Positions 1-6,033 of a stretch of DNA of 8,589 nucleotides are shown here, one piece after another. The stretch comes from Nitrospirae bacterium GWC2_57_9 (GTDB lineage Bacteria; Nitrospirota; UBA9217): the NCBI GenBank assembly GCA_001805085.1, contig MHEA01000040.1:6041-14629 (forward strand), read 5' to 3'. The position numbers and the translations under genes were made by a program. The first letter of the stretch is position 1, and every line of letters begins with the position of its first letter. The notes beneath the pieces are model-generated. The model searched no databases and had not been told where the DNA came from. It saw only the letters and a program-made list of their open reading frames with translations.

Positions 1-631
1 GCCAATCCCAGACCCCGCCTCCCCAGATAAGAATGAAGTCCCGTTCGGCAATGCCGTCTACAACGCCCCGGAGGACTTTTTTATTCGCTACCGGCTTCGC
101 AGCGGGATAGCCGAAGGGAATGAGGGAAATGCATTTTTCTTCTTTGAAGCGCCCTTCACTGTAGAAAAAACCGAGCAGGAAGTTCTTCTGCCTTTCATTG
201 GCGACCCAGAATTTATCGATGTACTTGCTGTACAGCCTCAACTTGTGAATATGAAAGACGTTCCGTATTTCGGTAAAGAACCGTTCGACCCATCGCTTCG
301 TTACTATATGAGGCACCTCGAAGTGAGTAAAGGCATAGATGTCAGCGATGATCTCCTTGTCATGACCGAACAGCATCACGAGCAGTGTTGTAAGCGGTCC
401 GCCTCCGCGAATTATGAGCATGTCACATTGTTTGAGATGACGGATCAGGTTCAGGGGCGTGAGCGCGGCATAGGAGAATGCCTGGGGCCCTCCGAACACC
501 GGTTTTCTGCCCATGACCGTCACGGTATAGCCCCTGGCGGCAAGGGCCTTTCCGAGTTCGACATACCGGATGCCGGGCCCGGCCGAGGTATCGCCGATCA
601 CATCATTCGTTACAAAAAGAATTTTTTTCAT
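1..631 (-). CDS. Glycosyltransferase, GT4-like GT-B fold (N-terminal part, cut by window start)
   Basis: The 210 complete codons visible run from the ATG at 631 to the window edge. The start MKKILFVTND is a typical first beta strand of a GT-B Rossmann domain. It is followed by the glycine-rich loop SAGPGIRYVELGKAL (residues 16-30) and a second strand YTVTVMG (35-41). An RGGGP turn lies at 75-79. Residues 146-176 (ERQKNFLLGFFYSEGR...IPFGYP) and the terminal LIWGGGVWDW (201-210) match, from memory, a GT4 family in which WGGG-x-W-[DN]-W opens the second, nucleotide-sugar-binding domain. The donor-site half lies outside the window. The expected role is transfer of an activated sugar during surface polysaccharide synthesis; donor and acceptor cannot be told. 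The upstream AGGG is close to the ATG and weak. The gene lies 65 bases downstream of the lipoprotein on the same strand, so they may share a transcript. Confidence 0.85.
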   Translation of the reverse strand, partial: MKKILFVTNDVIGDTSAGPGIRYVELGKALAARGYTVTVMGRKPVFGGPQAFSYAALTPLNLIRHLKQCDMLIIRGGGPLTTLLVMLFGHDKEIIADIYAFTHFEVPHIVTKRWVERFFTEIRNVFHIHKLRLYSKYIDKFWVANERQKNFLLGFFYSEGRFKEEKCISLIPFGYPAAKPVANKKVLRGVVDGIAERDFILIWGGGVWDW

Positions 632-696
632 TACCCTGCCATGCGCATCTAAGATCAGGCATTCAATATTGTTCAAACTCTTACCGGGTGTTGTAA

Positions 697-1089
697 TTAA
701 AGAGACTTCCCGGGTCCTTCGTCAGGAAGCACGGAAAAAACAGCTTCTCTTGATTTTTTTCCAGTAGCACTATCCAGTAGATACAATACGAAATCGCCAG
801 GTGCTTTCGTCAGCTCTGGCGGGACCAGGGCCGTGACAAAAGTCCCGTTATTGAGTACCGTGGTATTCAGCTTTGTCTTTGCCAGAACTACGACCGTGGT
901 AGGCGTAGCGTTCCGGGCTTTTATCCACAGGGCGTTCGATCCGTTCGGCTGGCGATTGAACTCCTTCCCGACGAGAACCTTTTCGGGGCCGTATGCTACG
1001 ATATCAAGATCATCGGGGCCGGGTTTGCATCCCCCGAGGAGTACGGTTATAATCGCAAAACAAATCACAAGACCATGCCGATTAAGCAT
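697..1089 (-). CDS. Small lipoprotein with IPT/TIG-like beta domain
   Basis: This is a 130-residue protein with a type II signal peptide: a short basic start (MLNRHG), a hydrophobic core VICFAIITVLL and a lipobox L18-G-G-C21. The +2 residue after the cysteine is Lys, not Asp, so outer-membrane sorting is expected if the E. coli rule applies. The rest forms one domain: YGPEKVLVGKEFN, then QPNGSNALWIKARNATP, TKLNTTVLNNGTFVTALVP and PGDFVLYLLDSATGKKS. These alternate as beta strands and turns in the manner of an IPT/TIG immunoglobulin-like domain. Two ATGs are adjacent. The Shine-Dalgarno AGAGGTGA ends right at the first (1092), so the second (1089) is better spaced and was chosen; using 1092 adds one Met. 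It sits between a dead NusG-like gene and a glycosyltransferase. The function is unknown, with a structural or binding role in the envelope inferred. Confidence 0.75.
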   Translation of the reverse strand: MLNRHGLVICFAIITVLLGGCKPGPDDLDIVAYGPEKVLVGKEFNRQPNGSNALWIKARNATPTTVVVLAKTKLNTTVLNNGTFVTALVPPELTKAPGDFVLYLLDSATGKKSREAVFSVLPDEGPGKSL

Positions 1090-1098
1090 CATTCACCT

Positions 1099-1354
1099 CT
1101 AGTTTAATGTCGAGGTTTTGTCGCTTGCAGGAACGGATCCCCGAATTCGGACTACCCCTTTGTTTTGAATACGGACAGGACGGTAAGATGATTCTAGCGA
1201 TACGGACAAAAAGGTAGCCCGGGAAAAGCGGAAAACGAACATTTTCTGTCGATGCAATTCCTGATTCTCTTCTAATGTAAGGAATGCTTCTATTCTGCGG
1301 ACGCGAGTCGTTCGTGTACCCGAAGATCATGGTTCCCTGGACGATAAACCATTC
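1099..1354 (-). pseudogene. Decayed NusG/RfaH/UpxY-like antiterminator (NGN domain remnant)
   Basis: No single frame is open, but the family's landmarks occur in the correct order when the three minus-strand frames are joined. EWFIV (1340-1354) resembles the usual WYAVYTRP start. NHDLRVHERLASAE (1293-1334) resembles the NHELRVxExL helix. IEAFL (1279-1293) continues as TLEENQELHRQK, where the family has its WSDRKK region. PLFPGYLFVR (1202-1231) is the NGN core motif. GVVRIRG (1138-1158), then SVPASDKTSTLN and a stop at 1099-1101, match the GVVRxVG...PVPxxEI region. Spacings are close to the family's: 22 residues from IEAFL to PLFPGY and about 14 from FVR to GVVR. At least three frameshifts, a small deletion after WFIV and complete absence of the KOW domain indicate a dead gene, not one sequencing error. 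Live relatives prevent early termination in long polysaccharide operons, which fits the downstream glycosyltransferase. Identification rests on motif memory only. Confidence 0.7.
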
Positions 1355-1418
1355 TAAATCAGATCGCGTATATCCGCAGAAAAACAGAAAAATTAAATAA
1401 AGATGCTAAAGCTAAGGT

Positions 1419-1447
1419 CTTATATCATAAAAGAAAATTGAGGTCAA
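1419..1447 (-). promoter_or_regulatory. Sigma70-like promoter for the leftward transcript
   Basis: Read on the minus strand, TTGACC (1442-1447) and TATAAG (1419-1424) are separated by 17 bases. The -10 box is preceded by TGA, which supplies the extended -10 TGn. Each box differs from consensus by one base. A transcript would start near 1411-1412. It would cross the NusG-like remnant and reach the lipoprotein start after a leader of roughly 320 bases. The promoter may originally have served the antiterminator gene. Confidence 0.5.
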
Positions 1448-1465
1448 TAAAAATAGAAATCGGAA

Positions 1466-1543
1466 CCGGGGTATTTTAAGGGTATCCCCTGTCTCGGCAT
1501 CCCCTGACTTGGTGAAAAGAGACAATGTCAGGGATCTCCCCGG
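1466..1543. repeat. REP-like nested inverted repeat
   Basis: The outer arms are CCGGGG (1466-1471) and CCCCGG (1538-1543). The inner arms are ATCCCCTGAC (1499-1508) and GTCAGGGAT (1527-1535), complementary apart from one bulged C, with an 18-base loop. ATCCCCTG also occurs as a direct repeat at 1484-1491 and 1499-1506. No open frame here looks like a protein. The layout resembles dispersed palindromic elements or the end of a small insertion element, but only one copy is visible, so its repetitive nature is inferred. Confidence 0.35.
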
Positions 1544-1562
1544 CATCTGCTCGGAAACCTTG

Positions 1563-1607
1563 AAAAATGCAAAAATCCGCACCGCCGGTGGCCATACAAG
1601 CATTTTT
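1563..1607. terminator. AT-rich stem enclosing a GC palindrome; possible bidirectional terminator or operator
   Basis: AAAAATGC (1563-1570) and GCATTTTT (1600-1607) are perfect 8-base inverted repeats. Between them lies CACCGCCGGTG (1580-1590), itself an inverted repeat. The right arm contains T5 and is followed by ATTTT, and the left arm reads as a T-run on the other strand. It could therefore end transcripts arriving from either side. It abuts the -35 box at 1611, so an operator role is equally possible. The inner stem is short, which limits confidence in termination. Confidence 0.35.
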
Positions 1608-1610
1608 ATT

Positions 1611-1638
1611 TTGATAATTCAAAGGTATATGTTATAAT
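1611..1638 (+). promoter_or_regulatory. Strong sigma70-like promoter of the orphan-lptF-lptG operon
   Basis: TTGATA (1611-1616) and a perfect TATAAT (1633-1638) are separated by 16 bases. TG at 1630-1631 forms an extended -10 (TGTTATAAT). Counting 7 to 9 bases past the -10 box puts the transcript start at 1645-1647, at or within two bases of the ATG at 1647. No Shine-Dalgarno sequence precedes that ATG (it is preceded by TCTCGCGTT), so a leaderless transcript is the simplest reading. Confidence 0.7.
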
Positions 1639-1646
1639 CTCGCGTT

Positions 1647-3467
1647 ATGATCAATGAGATCAAGCTTCACGGAAAAGCGAACGAGAAACTGGATTACTAC
1701 GTGACCATTACGGGAGCGGACCTGAGCAGCAGGTATTGCTATGAATGCCTGCCTGAGGGCGACCGGTTCTTTTCGGGCGGCAATGAGTTCGTGATCCAGC
1801 AGGACGGCGTGCGCTACATGGGCACCGGCGGCAGCCTGTGCGAGTATATGTTCGGGGTGGACCTGCCGCTGAAAGACCTCCTGCGGAAGGATGTTTCCAA
1901 CCGGCTGGTGATGTACGGGGCCTATTACGACAAGGCGGACAATATCACTTTCACGAACAGTACCGGCGGCAAAGAGAGCTTCGACCAGGTGTTCCTCTCC
2001 GGCAACGCGGTTTCCAATTACTTCTTCTTCGTTCACTCCTCCCAGAAAAACGAGATCAAGGACCTGCAGCGGGAGATCCTGAAGACCATAGGCAAGCAGG
2101 TGAAGCGAAGCGAGACGGTGGGCGCCAATGACGACAGCAGGCTGTGCCGCGAGATCTTCGATGCCGTCGGAGACCCCAAGGCGCTCGTATTCCTCTTCCG
2201 GCTCGTGAACCGCCACAATGAAGAATATTTCAAGACCTTTAACCGCCTCTACGAGGACCGGAAAACGATCGCCACGGACGGGATGAGCGTTCTCGATGAC
2301 CTTTCCCGAAAGTACAACATCATCCCCTATCAGCAGGAGCGTATCAAGATAGACGGCATGTACAAGCTGCCGGAGAACAAGAAGATCGTCGATGAATACA
2401 AGGACATCCTGATAGCCGTGTCCGAAAAAGGCGAAGTGAATCCGTCGGAACTCGCCAAGTTGTCCCGGCTCAGGACGCTCAGCCTGCGGCTCAACATTCC
2501 CCATACGCTCTTCGACACTCTCGACGAACTCCTGCTTAAGGACATGAACATCGTGGAGGTGGAGGAACCGGACTACATCAGGGACACCCGGGCCATCTTC
2601 GAGGGGCTGTTCTTCCGGACAGACAATATCAGGGGGCATGTCTCTTCCGAGGACCTCATCAAACTCCTGAAGGCTAAGCAGAAGTCTACCATGAACCGCG
2701 ACCCTGCCTTCGAGAGCCTGCTCCTGGACACGGTCCGGGCCTGCGATGAGCACGCCCGTGACGCGAACGACATGTCCGTGATGGAGGCCATGAGCCATAT
2801 CCTCACCTATTTCGACCGCTACGACAGCACGGCCACGACCATCAACAATCTCGCCTTCATGGAGAACTCCACGCTGAGCGAGGACAACATCAGGAGCCTC
2901 TCGGGCAACAAGGAGATTTTCGACCAGATCGAGCCGGCCCTGTTCCGCGAGCTCTTCTTCGACAGTATCATCGGGAACCGGTATCTCACCCGGTACGGGC
3001 GGAAAAAAGTGGATATCCTGAACCGCGGACTGGTGGAGATCAAGGCAGGCAACACCACATACCGGGCGCTCGCCTCGAAGTTATCAAAGATCAACGAGGT
3101 CGACAAGCTGTACACCTCGATCCACCGCTATATCAAAGACCGCTTCAAGAGCATTTATGCCGAATTGAACTCGAAGGAGGACCAGGAGATATTCATTCAG
3201 GACCTGAATCGCGAGATCCAGTCCAAGGGTATCGTTCACAGCCCCGTGCCGCACAGCGTGTTCGAGGAGATCATCCTGGATATACGGAAAGAGTCCTTCT
3301 ACCTGAACAATCTCCTGCCGCATATCATCGTTTCCCGCGACAACCAGGTCCGGGAGGACTTCCTCCTGAACAGCGGCCTTGACCGGTTCTACGTGGAAGA
3401 GCTGGAAAAGGACTATTTTGACATGAACAAGATCGAACAGAACATTCTTGAGGAGATCAGAAAGTAG
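1647..3467 (+). CDS. Uncharacterised 606-residue protein upstream of lptFG
   Basis: I do not recognise a function. It may belong to an uncharacterised family labelled TIGR04442 in some delta-proteobacterial genomes, but this is unverified memory. No signal peptide or membrane segment is visible, so a cytoplasmic protein is inferred. Residues 1-130 look like a mixed alpha/beta domain with a CxxC pair (C31, C34), a glycine-rich GTGGS (59-63) and a strand-rich FFFVH (126-130). The remainder is mainly helical and highly charged, with KNEIKDLQREILKTIGKQVKR (134-154) as a linker helix. A 245-300 section rich in short helices could be winged-helix-like, and a long acidic-basic helical tail reaches the end. 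The ATG start is chosen because the strong promoter ends 8 bases before it; there is no ribosome site. The stop is one base before lptF, so co-transcription is almost certain. A role linked to LPS export or envelope status is inference from position only. Confidence 0.85.
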   Translation: MINEIKLHGKANEKLDYYVTITGADLSSRYCYECLPEGDRFFSGGNEFVIQQDGVRYMGTGGSLCEYMFGVDLPLKDLLRKDVSNRLVMYGAYYDKADNITFTNSTGGKESFDQVFLSGNAVSNYFFFVHSSQKNEIKDLQREILKTIGKQVKRSETVGANDDSRLCREIFDAVGDPKALVFLFRLVNRHNEEYFKTFNRLYEDRKTIATDGMSVLDDLSRKYNIIPYQQERIKIDGMYKLPENKKIVDEYKDILIAVSEKGEVNPSELAKLSRLRTLSLRLNIPHTLFDTLDELLLKDMNIVEVEEPDYIRDTRAIFEGLFFRTDNIRGHVSSEDLIKLLKAKQKSTMNRDPAFESLLLDTVRACDEHARDANDMSVMEAMSHILTYFDRYDSTATTINNLAFMENSTLSEDNIRSLSGNKEIFDQIEPALFRELFFDSIIGNRYLTRYGRKKVDILNRGLVEIKAGNTTYRALASKLSKINEVDKLYTSIHRYIKDRFKSIYAELNSKEDQEIFIQDLNREIQSKGIVHSPVPHSVFEEIILDIRKESFYLNNLLPHIIVSRDNQVREDFLLNSGLDRFYVEELEKDYFDMNKIEQNILEEIRK

Positions 3468-3468
3468 C

Positions 3469-4647
3469 ATGTTCAGGATACGCATACTGGACCGCTACAT
3501 CCTGAGCGAGATCGTTACGCCCTTCTTTCTCGGCATCGCGGCACTCACCCTCGTGTTCCTGCTCCAGAAGATGTTCCGGCTCGCGGAACTGGTGGTTTCC
3601 AAGGGTGCTACGCTCTGGTCCACGGCTGCCCTTTTCGGGTATATCCTTCCGAGCTTTCTGGTCCTGACCATCCCCATGTCGCTCTTGGTCGCGACGCTCA
3701 CGGCCTTCACCCGGCTCGGGACGGACTCGGAAGTGACCGCCATGAAAGCATCCCGGATCAGCCTCTACAACATGATCAGGCCTGTCATGCTCTTTGCCGT
3801 TGCGGCGTTCCTCGTAACCGCCGCAATGTCGCTCTTCATAGCACCGCGGGCGAACCACCAGCTCAAGGTCCACCTGTTCGACATGGTGAAATCGAAGGCC
3901 TTGGTCGGGATTGAACCGGGAATCTTTACGAGCACCTTCGACGGCATGGTCGTGTATGTGGACAAAATGGCATCGCTCGACGAAATGGAGGGCATTTTCA
4001 TTTCCGACGAGCGGTCCGCAAAAGAACCCTATGCCATCTCGGCGCGGCGCGGAAAGCTCATTGCCGATCAGACATCGCTCAAGGTCACTTTTGCCATGAA
4101 GCAGGGAGCGATCCATGCCTTGCCTCTCAATGACCAGGCCTACTCGACGATGACCTTCGATACCGGTAATCTGTATCTCGATATCAACAATGCGCTCCTG
4201 CCGAACAACGCAGCGACCCGGGATTTCGACGAGATAGGCAGCCTGGAGCTGTATGAGATGCTGAAACGGTACCGGGACGAAGGAAGGGTAACCCTGGGCA
4301 TCGAGAGCGAACTCCAGAAGCGGTTTTCTCTGCCCTTCGCCTGCCTGCTCTTCGGCCTTATCGGAGCGCCTCTCGGCATCCGGCGGACCCGGTCGGGCAA
4401 GTCCGCGGGCATTGCGCTCGCCTTGCTGGTCTTTCTGGTCTATTATGTGCTCCTCGCGACCGGAACAAACCTTTCGAACACAGGAAAACTGCCGCCGGCG
4501 GTCGCTTACTGGACACCGAACGTTATTATGACGATCGCCGCGCTCGTAATGGTGATAAAAAAAGGGCAGGAGCTGGACTTCGGGCTGGCGTCCCGGATTG
4601 CCCATGCCTACCACAGAATACGATCCAGAAGGAAAAAGATCGCTTAG
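3469..4647 (+). CDS. lptF: LptF, LPS export ABC transporter permease
   Basis: This 392-residue inner-membrane protein has YjgP/YjgQ family architecture. It forms the LptB2FG complex with LptG and the ATPase LptB, which pulls LPS out of the inner membrane and passes it to LptC/LptA. The start ILDRYILSEIVTPFF (6-20) is the usual interfacial coupling segment. Membrane spans lie near 16-34, 51-80 and 100-124. A periplasmic beta-jellyroll follows (about 140-250, with GIEPGIFTSTFDG and VVYVDKM). Three more spans occupy about 286-303, 312-331 and 347-364. The cytoplasmic loop TRLGTDSEVTAMKASRIS (81-98) contains the family's conserved E-x-x-A-x-[KR]-A-x-x coupling helix that contacts LptB. ATG 3469 is preferred over an in-frame TTG at 3448 because residues from 3469 match the family start. 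GAGGAG lies 13 bases upstream, which is long. It begins one base after the preceding stop. Confidence 0.93.
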   Translation: MFRIRILDRYILSEIVTPFFLGIAALTLVFLLQKMFRLAELVVSKGATLWSTAALFGYILPSFLVLTIPMSLLVATLTAFTRLGTDSEVTAMKASRISLYNMIRPVMLFAVAAFLVTAAMSLFIAPRANHQLKVHLFDMVKSKALVGIEPGIFTSTFDGMVVYVDKMASLDEMEGIFISDERSAKEPYAISARRGKLIADQTSLKVTFAMKQGAIHALPLNDQAYSTMTFDTGNLYLDINNALLPNNAATRDFDEIGSLELYEMLKRYRDEGRVTLGIESELQKRFSLPFACLLFGLIGAPLGIRRTRSGKSAGIALALLVFLVYYVLLATGTNLSNTGKLPPAVAYWTPNVIMTIAALVMVIKKGQELDFGLASRIAHAYHRIRSRRKKIA

Positions 4648-4661
4648 CGGACAGAGGTACG

Positions 4662-5747
4662 ATGAGATTGCTCAGCAGGCACATATTCGGAGAGTTCATG
4701 CGCATCTTCCTGACGATCCTGATCGGGATCCTGATCGTCTATCTGTGCATGGATTTTCTTCAAAAGGCGGACAATTTCATCAAGAGCAAGGCGAACATCC
4801 GCCAGGTCCTCTTCTATTTCCTTTACGGCATCCCCACCATGGCCTCGTTCTCCCTGCCGATCGCAGCCCTCATAGCCGCGCTCCTGTCCCTCGGCAATCT
4901 ATCCCGGCACAATGAGATCATTGCAATGCGCGCGAGCGGCGTGAGCCTTTTCGGCATCATCGCTCCGGTGGTCCTGGGCGGCGTCCTCATATCGGGGTTC
5001 GGATTCGTCAATAACGAGTTCATCATGCCGGTCTACACGGCCCGGGCGAACTTCATCAAGAACGTCGAGATCGAGAAGAAACAACAGCGAGCCGTGTTCC
5101 AGGAGCGCAAGCTCTGGCTCCGGGGGCCGGACAACAGCATCGCGAATATCGATCTGGTCACTCCGGACCGCAACGAGATGCTCGGCATCAGCATTTTCAA
5201 GATGAACCCGGATTACTCCGTGCGCGAGCGGATCACGGCGAAGAGCCTGCTGTGGGAGAACGGCGCATGGAGGCTCAAACAGGGGAGAAAATACCTGATC
5301 AGCAGCGACAGCACCAGATCGGAGCCCGTCGACGGGGAGATCTTCAACATCGTCGACAGTCCTGCTGACCTGGGAATGATCGCCAAAAGCTCCGGCGAGA
5401 TGAACTTCACCGAGTTGTGGGATTACGTGAACCGGTTGAAAATGAGCGGCTACAAGGCGGCACGGTACGAAGTGGACCTCCACAACAAAATAGCGTTTCC
5501 GCTCTCGAGCCTGCTCATGGTGCTGATCGCGACGCCGCTTTCGATCCAGAAGGTCAGGAGCGGAGGTTTCGGCAAAGGGATCGCCTTCGCGGTGTTGATC
5601 GCATTCGCCTACTGGGCCCTCATGAGCATCGGTACCGCTCTCGGCCGCTCCGGCGCATTGCCGCCCTTGCAGGGGGCATGGCTCGCGAACGTCCTGTTCG
5701 CTTCCGCTTCACTATATATCCTTTACAAAATGCAGAAAACGAACTGA
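4662..5747 (+). CDS. lptG: LptG, LPS export ABC transporter permease
   Basis: This is the 361-residue partner of LptF in LptB2FG. The N-terminus MRLLSRHIFGEFMRIFL resembles LptG starts. Spans lie at about 14-33, 50-79 and 96-117. The coupling helix is SRHNEIIAMRASGVS (81-95), the same E-x-x-A-M-[RK]-A motif as in LptF. A periplasmic jellyroll covers about 125-265, with QERKLWLRG (147-155) and the strand-rich ITAKSLLWENGAWRL (191-205). The C-terminal membrane block begins at HNKIAFPLSSLLMVLIATPLS (274-294) and continues with spans near 302-326 and 338-356. AGAGG five bases before the ATG is a good ribosome site. The gap after lptF is 14 bases. Length is normal for the family and no defect is seen. 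No lptB, lptC or lptA is present in the window, so the rest of the exporter is encoded elsewhere. Confidence 0.93.
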   Translation: MRLLSRHIFGEFMRIFLTILIGILIVYLCMDFLQKADNFIKSKANIRQVLFYFLYGIPTMASFSLPIAALIAALLSLGNLSRHNEIIAMRASGVSLFGIIAPVVLGGVLISGFGFVNNEFIMPVYTARANFIKNVEIEKKQQRAVFQERKLWLRGPDNSIANIDLVTPDRNEMLGISIFKMNPDYSVRERITAKSLLWENGAWRLKQGRKYLISSDSTRSEPVDGEIFNIVDSPADLGMIAKSSGEMNFTELWDYVNRLKMSGYKAARYEVDLHNKIAFPLSSLLMVLIATPLSIQKVRSGGFGKGIAFAVLIAFAYWALMSIGTALGRSGALPPLQGAWLANVLFASASLYILYKMQKTN

Positions 5748-5774
5748 TCCTGTCTTTTCTCCCTCAGGAGCATT

Positions 5775-5792
5775 TTACCGGGGATCCGGTAA
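5775..5792. other. Short hairpin downstream of lptG
   Basis: TTACCGG (5775-5781) and CCGGTAA (5786-5792) form a perfect 7-base stem with a GGAT loop, 28 bases after the lptG stop. No T-run follows it on the plus strand. It may protect the 3' end of the lptFG message or end it weakly, but it is not a classic intrinsic terminator. Confidence 0.3.
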
Positions 5793-5844
5793 TCCGTGCC
5801 GGGAAGACAGTAGTTGTCGTATGACTTTTTCGATCTACTAATGC

Positions 5845-6010
5845 GAGTCTGTATTTTAAATTGCCGATGAACTCAAAGCTCGTCAGTCGGGCCCCGGCTT
5901 CAGTCATGCCGGGGACGGCTGCAGCCGGAATCCGGTTCTTTTCATGGCCTTCTGGAGCCGGATCAGATCCAGCATGACGCCATAAGGACTTTAAATTTAA
6001 ATACAGACTC
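5845..6010. mobile_element. MITE-like element, 166 bp, with 16/17-bp terminal inverted repeats
   Basis: The left end GAGTCTGTATTTTAAAT (5845-5861) and the right end ATTTAAATACAGACTC (5995-6010) are inverted copies differing by one extra T. Inside are nested inverted pairs: GTCATGC/GCATGAC (5903-5909, 5972-5978), ATCCGG/CCGGAT (5930-5935, 5958-5963) and CCCCGGC/GCCGGGG (5892-5898, 5908-5914). There is also a perfect 12-base palindrome CGGCTGCAGCCG (5916-5927). It has no credible reading frame. Size and architecture fit a non-autonomous miniature element. A clear target-site duplication is not visible next to the ends. It fills most of the 286-base gap between lptG and the next gene and may have been inserted within an older operon. 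Confidence 0.6.
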
Positions 6011-6033
6011 CAATCAGGCGGTACGACTCTCAG

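Noticed and set aside
245..652. 135-codon plus-strand open frame
   Set aside because: It is antisense to the glycosyltransferase, whose minus-strand translation has clear GT-B motifs.
1082..1330. 82-codon minus-strand open frame taken as a normal small gene
   Set aside because: Only its PLFPGYLFVR segment resembles a protein family. The flanking homology lies in other frames, so it is part of the pseudogene.
1412..1603. 63-codon minus-strand open frame
   Set aside because: It runs through the palindromic repeat and the promoter region, is low in complexity and lacks a ribosome site.
1632..2798. 388-codon open frame on the minus strand opposite the 606-residue gene
   Set aside because: It is antisense to a better gene with a promoter and operon context. 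The translation is compositionally odd (many His, Val and Gln) and its openness follows from GC-rich third positions on the other strand.
3448..3468. Alternative TTG start for lptF
   Set aside because: The added residues MRRSESS overlap the previous gene and do not match LptF N-termini, while ATG 3469 does.
3457..4614. 385-codon open frame on the minus strand opposite lptF
   Set aside because: lptF is unmistakable on the plus strand, and the antisense translation has no recognisable motif.
5812..5830. Possible intrinsic terminator: weak stem followed by TTTTT
   Set aside because: The stem has six pairs, two of them G-U, and a three-base loop; too weak to call.
6017..6028. GGCGGTACGACT, resembling the RfaH ops element (GGCGGTAGnnT)
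   Set aside because: Only the first seven bases match and the conserved G after GGCGGTA is replaced. It lies far from the polysaccharide genes and on the other strand.
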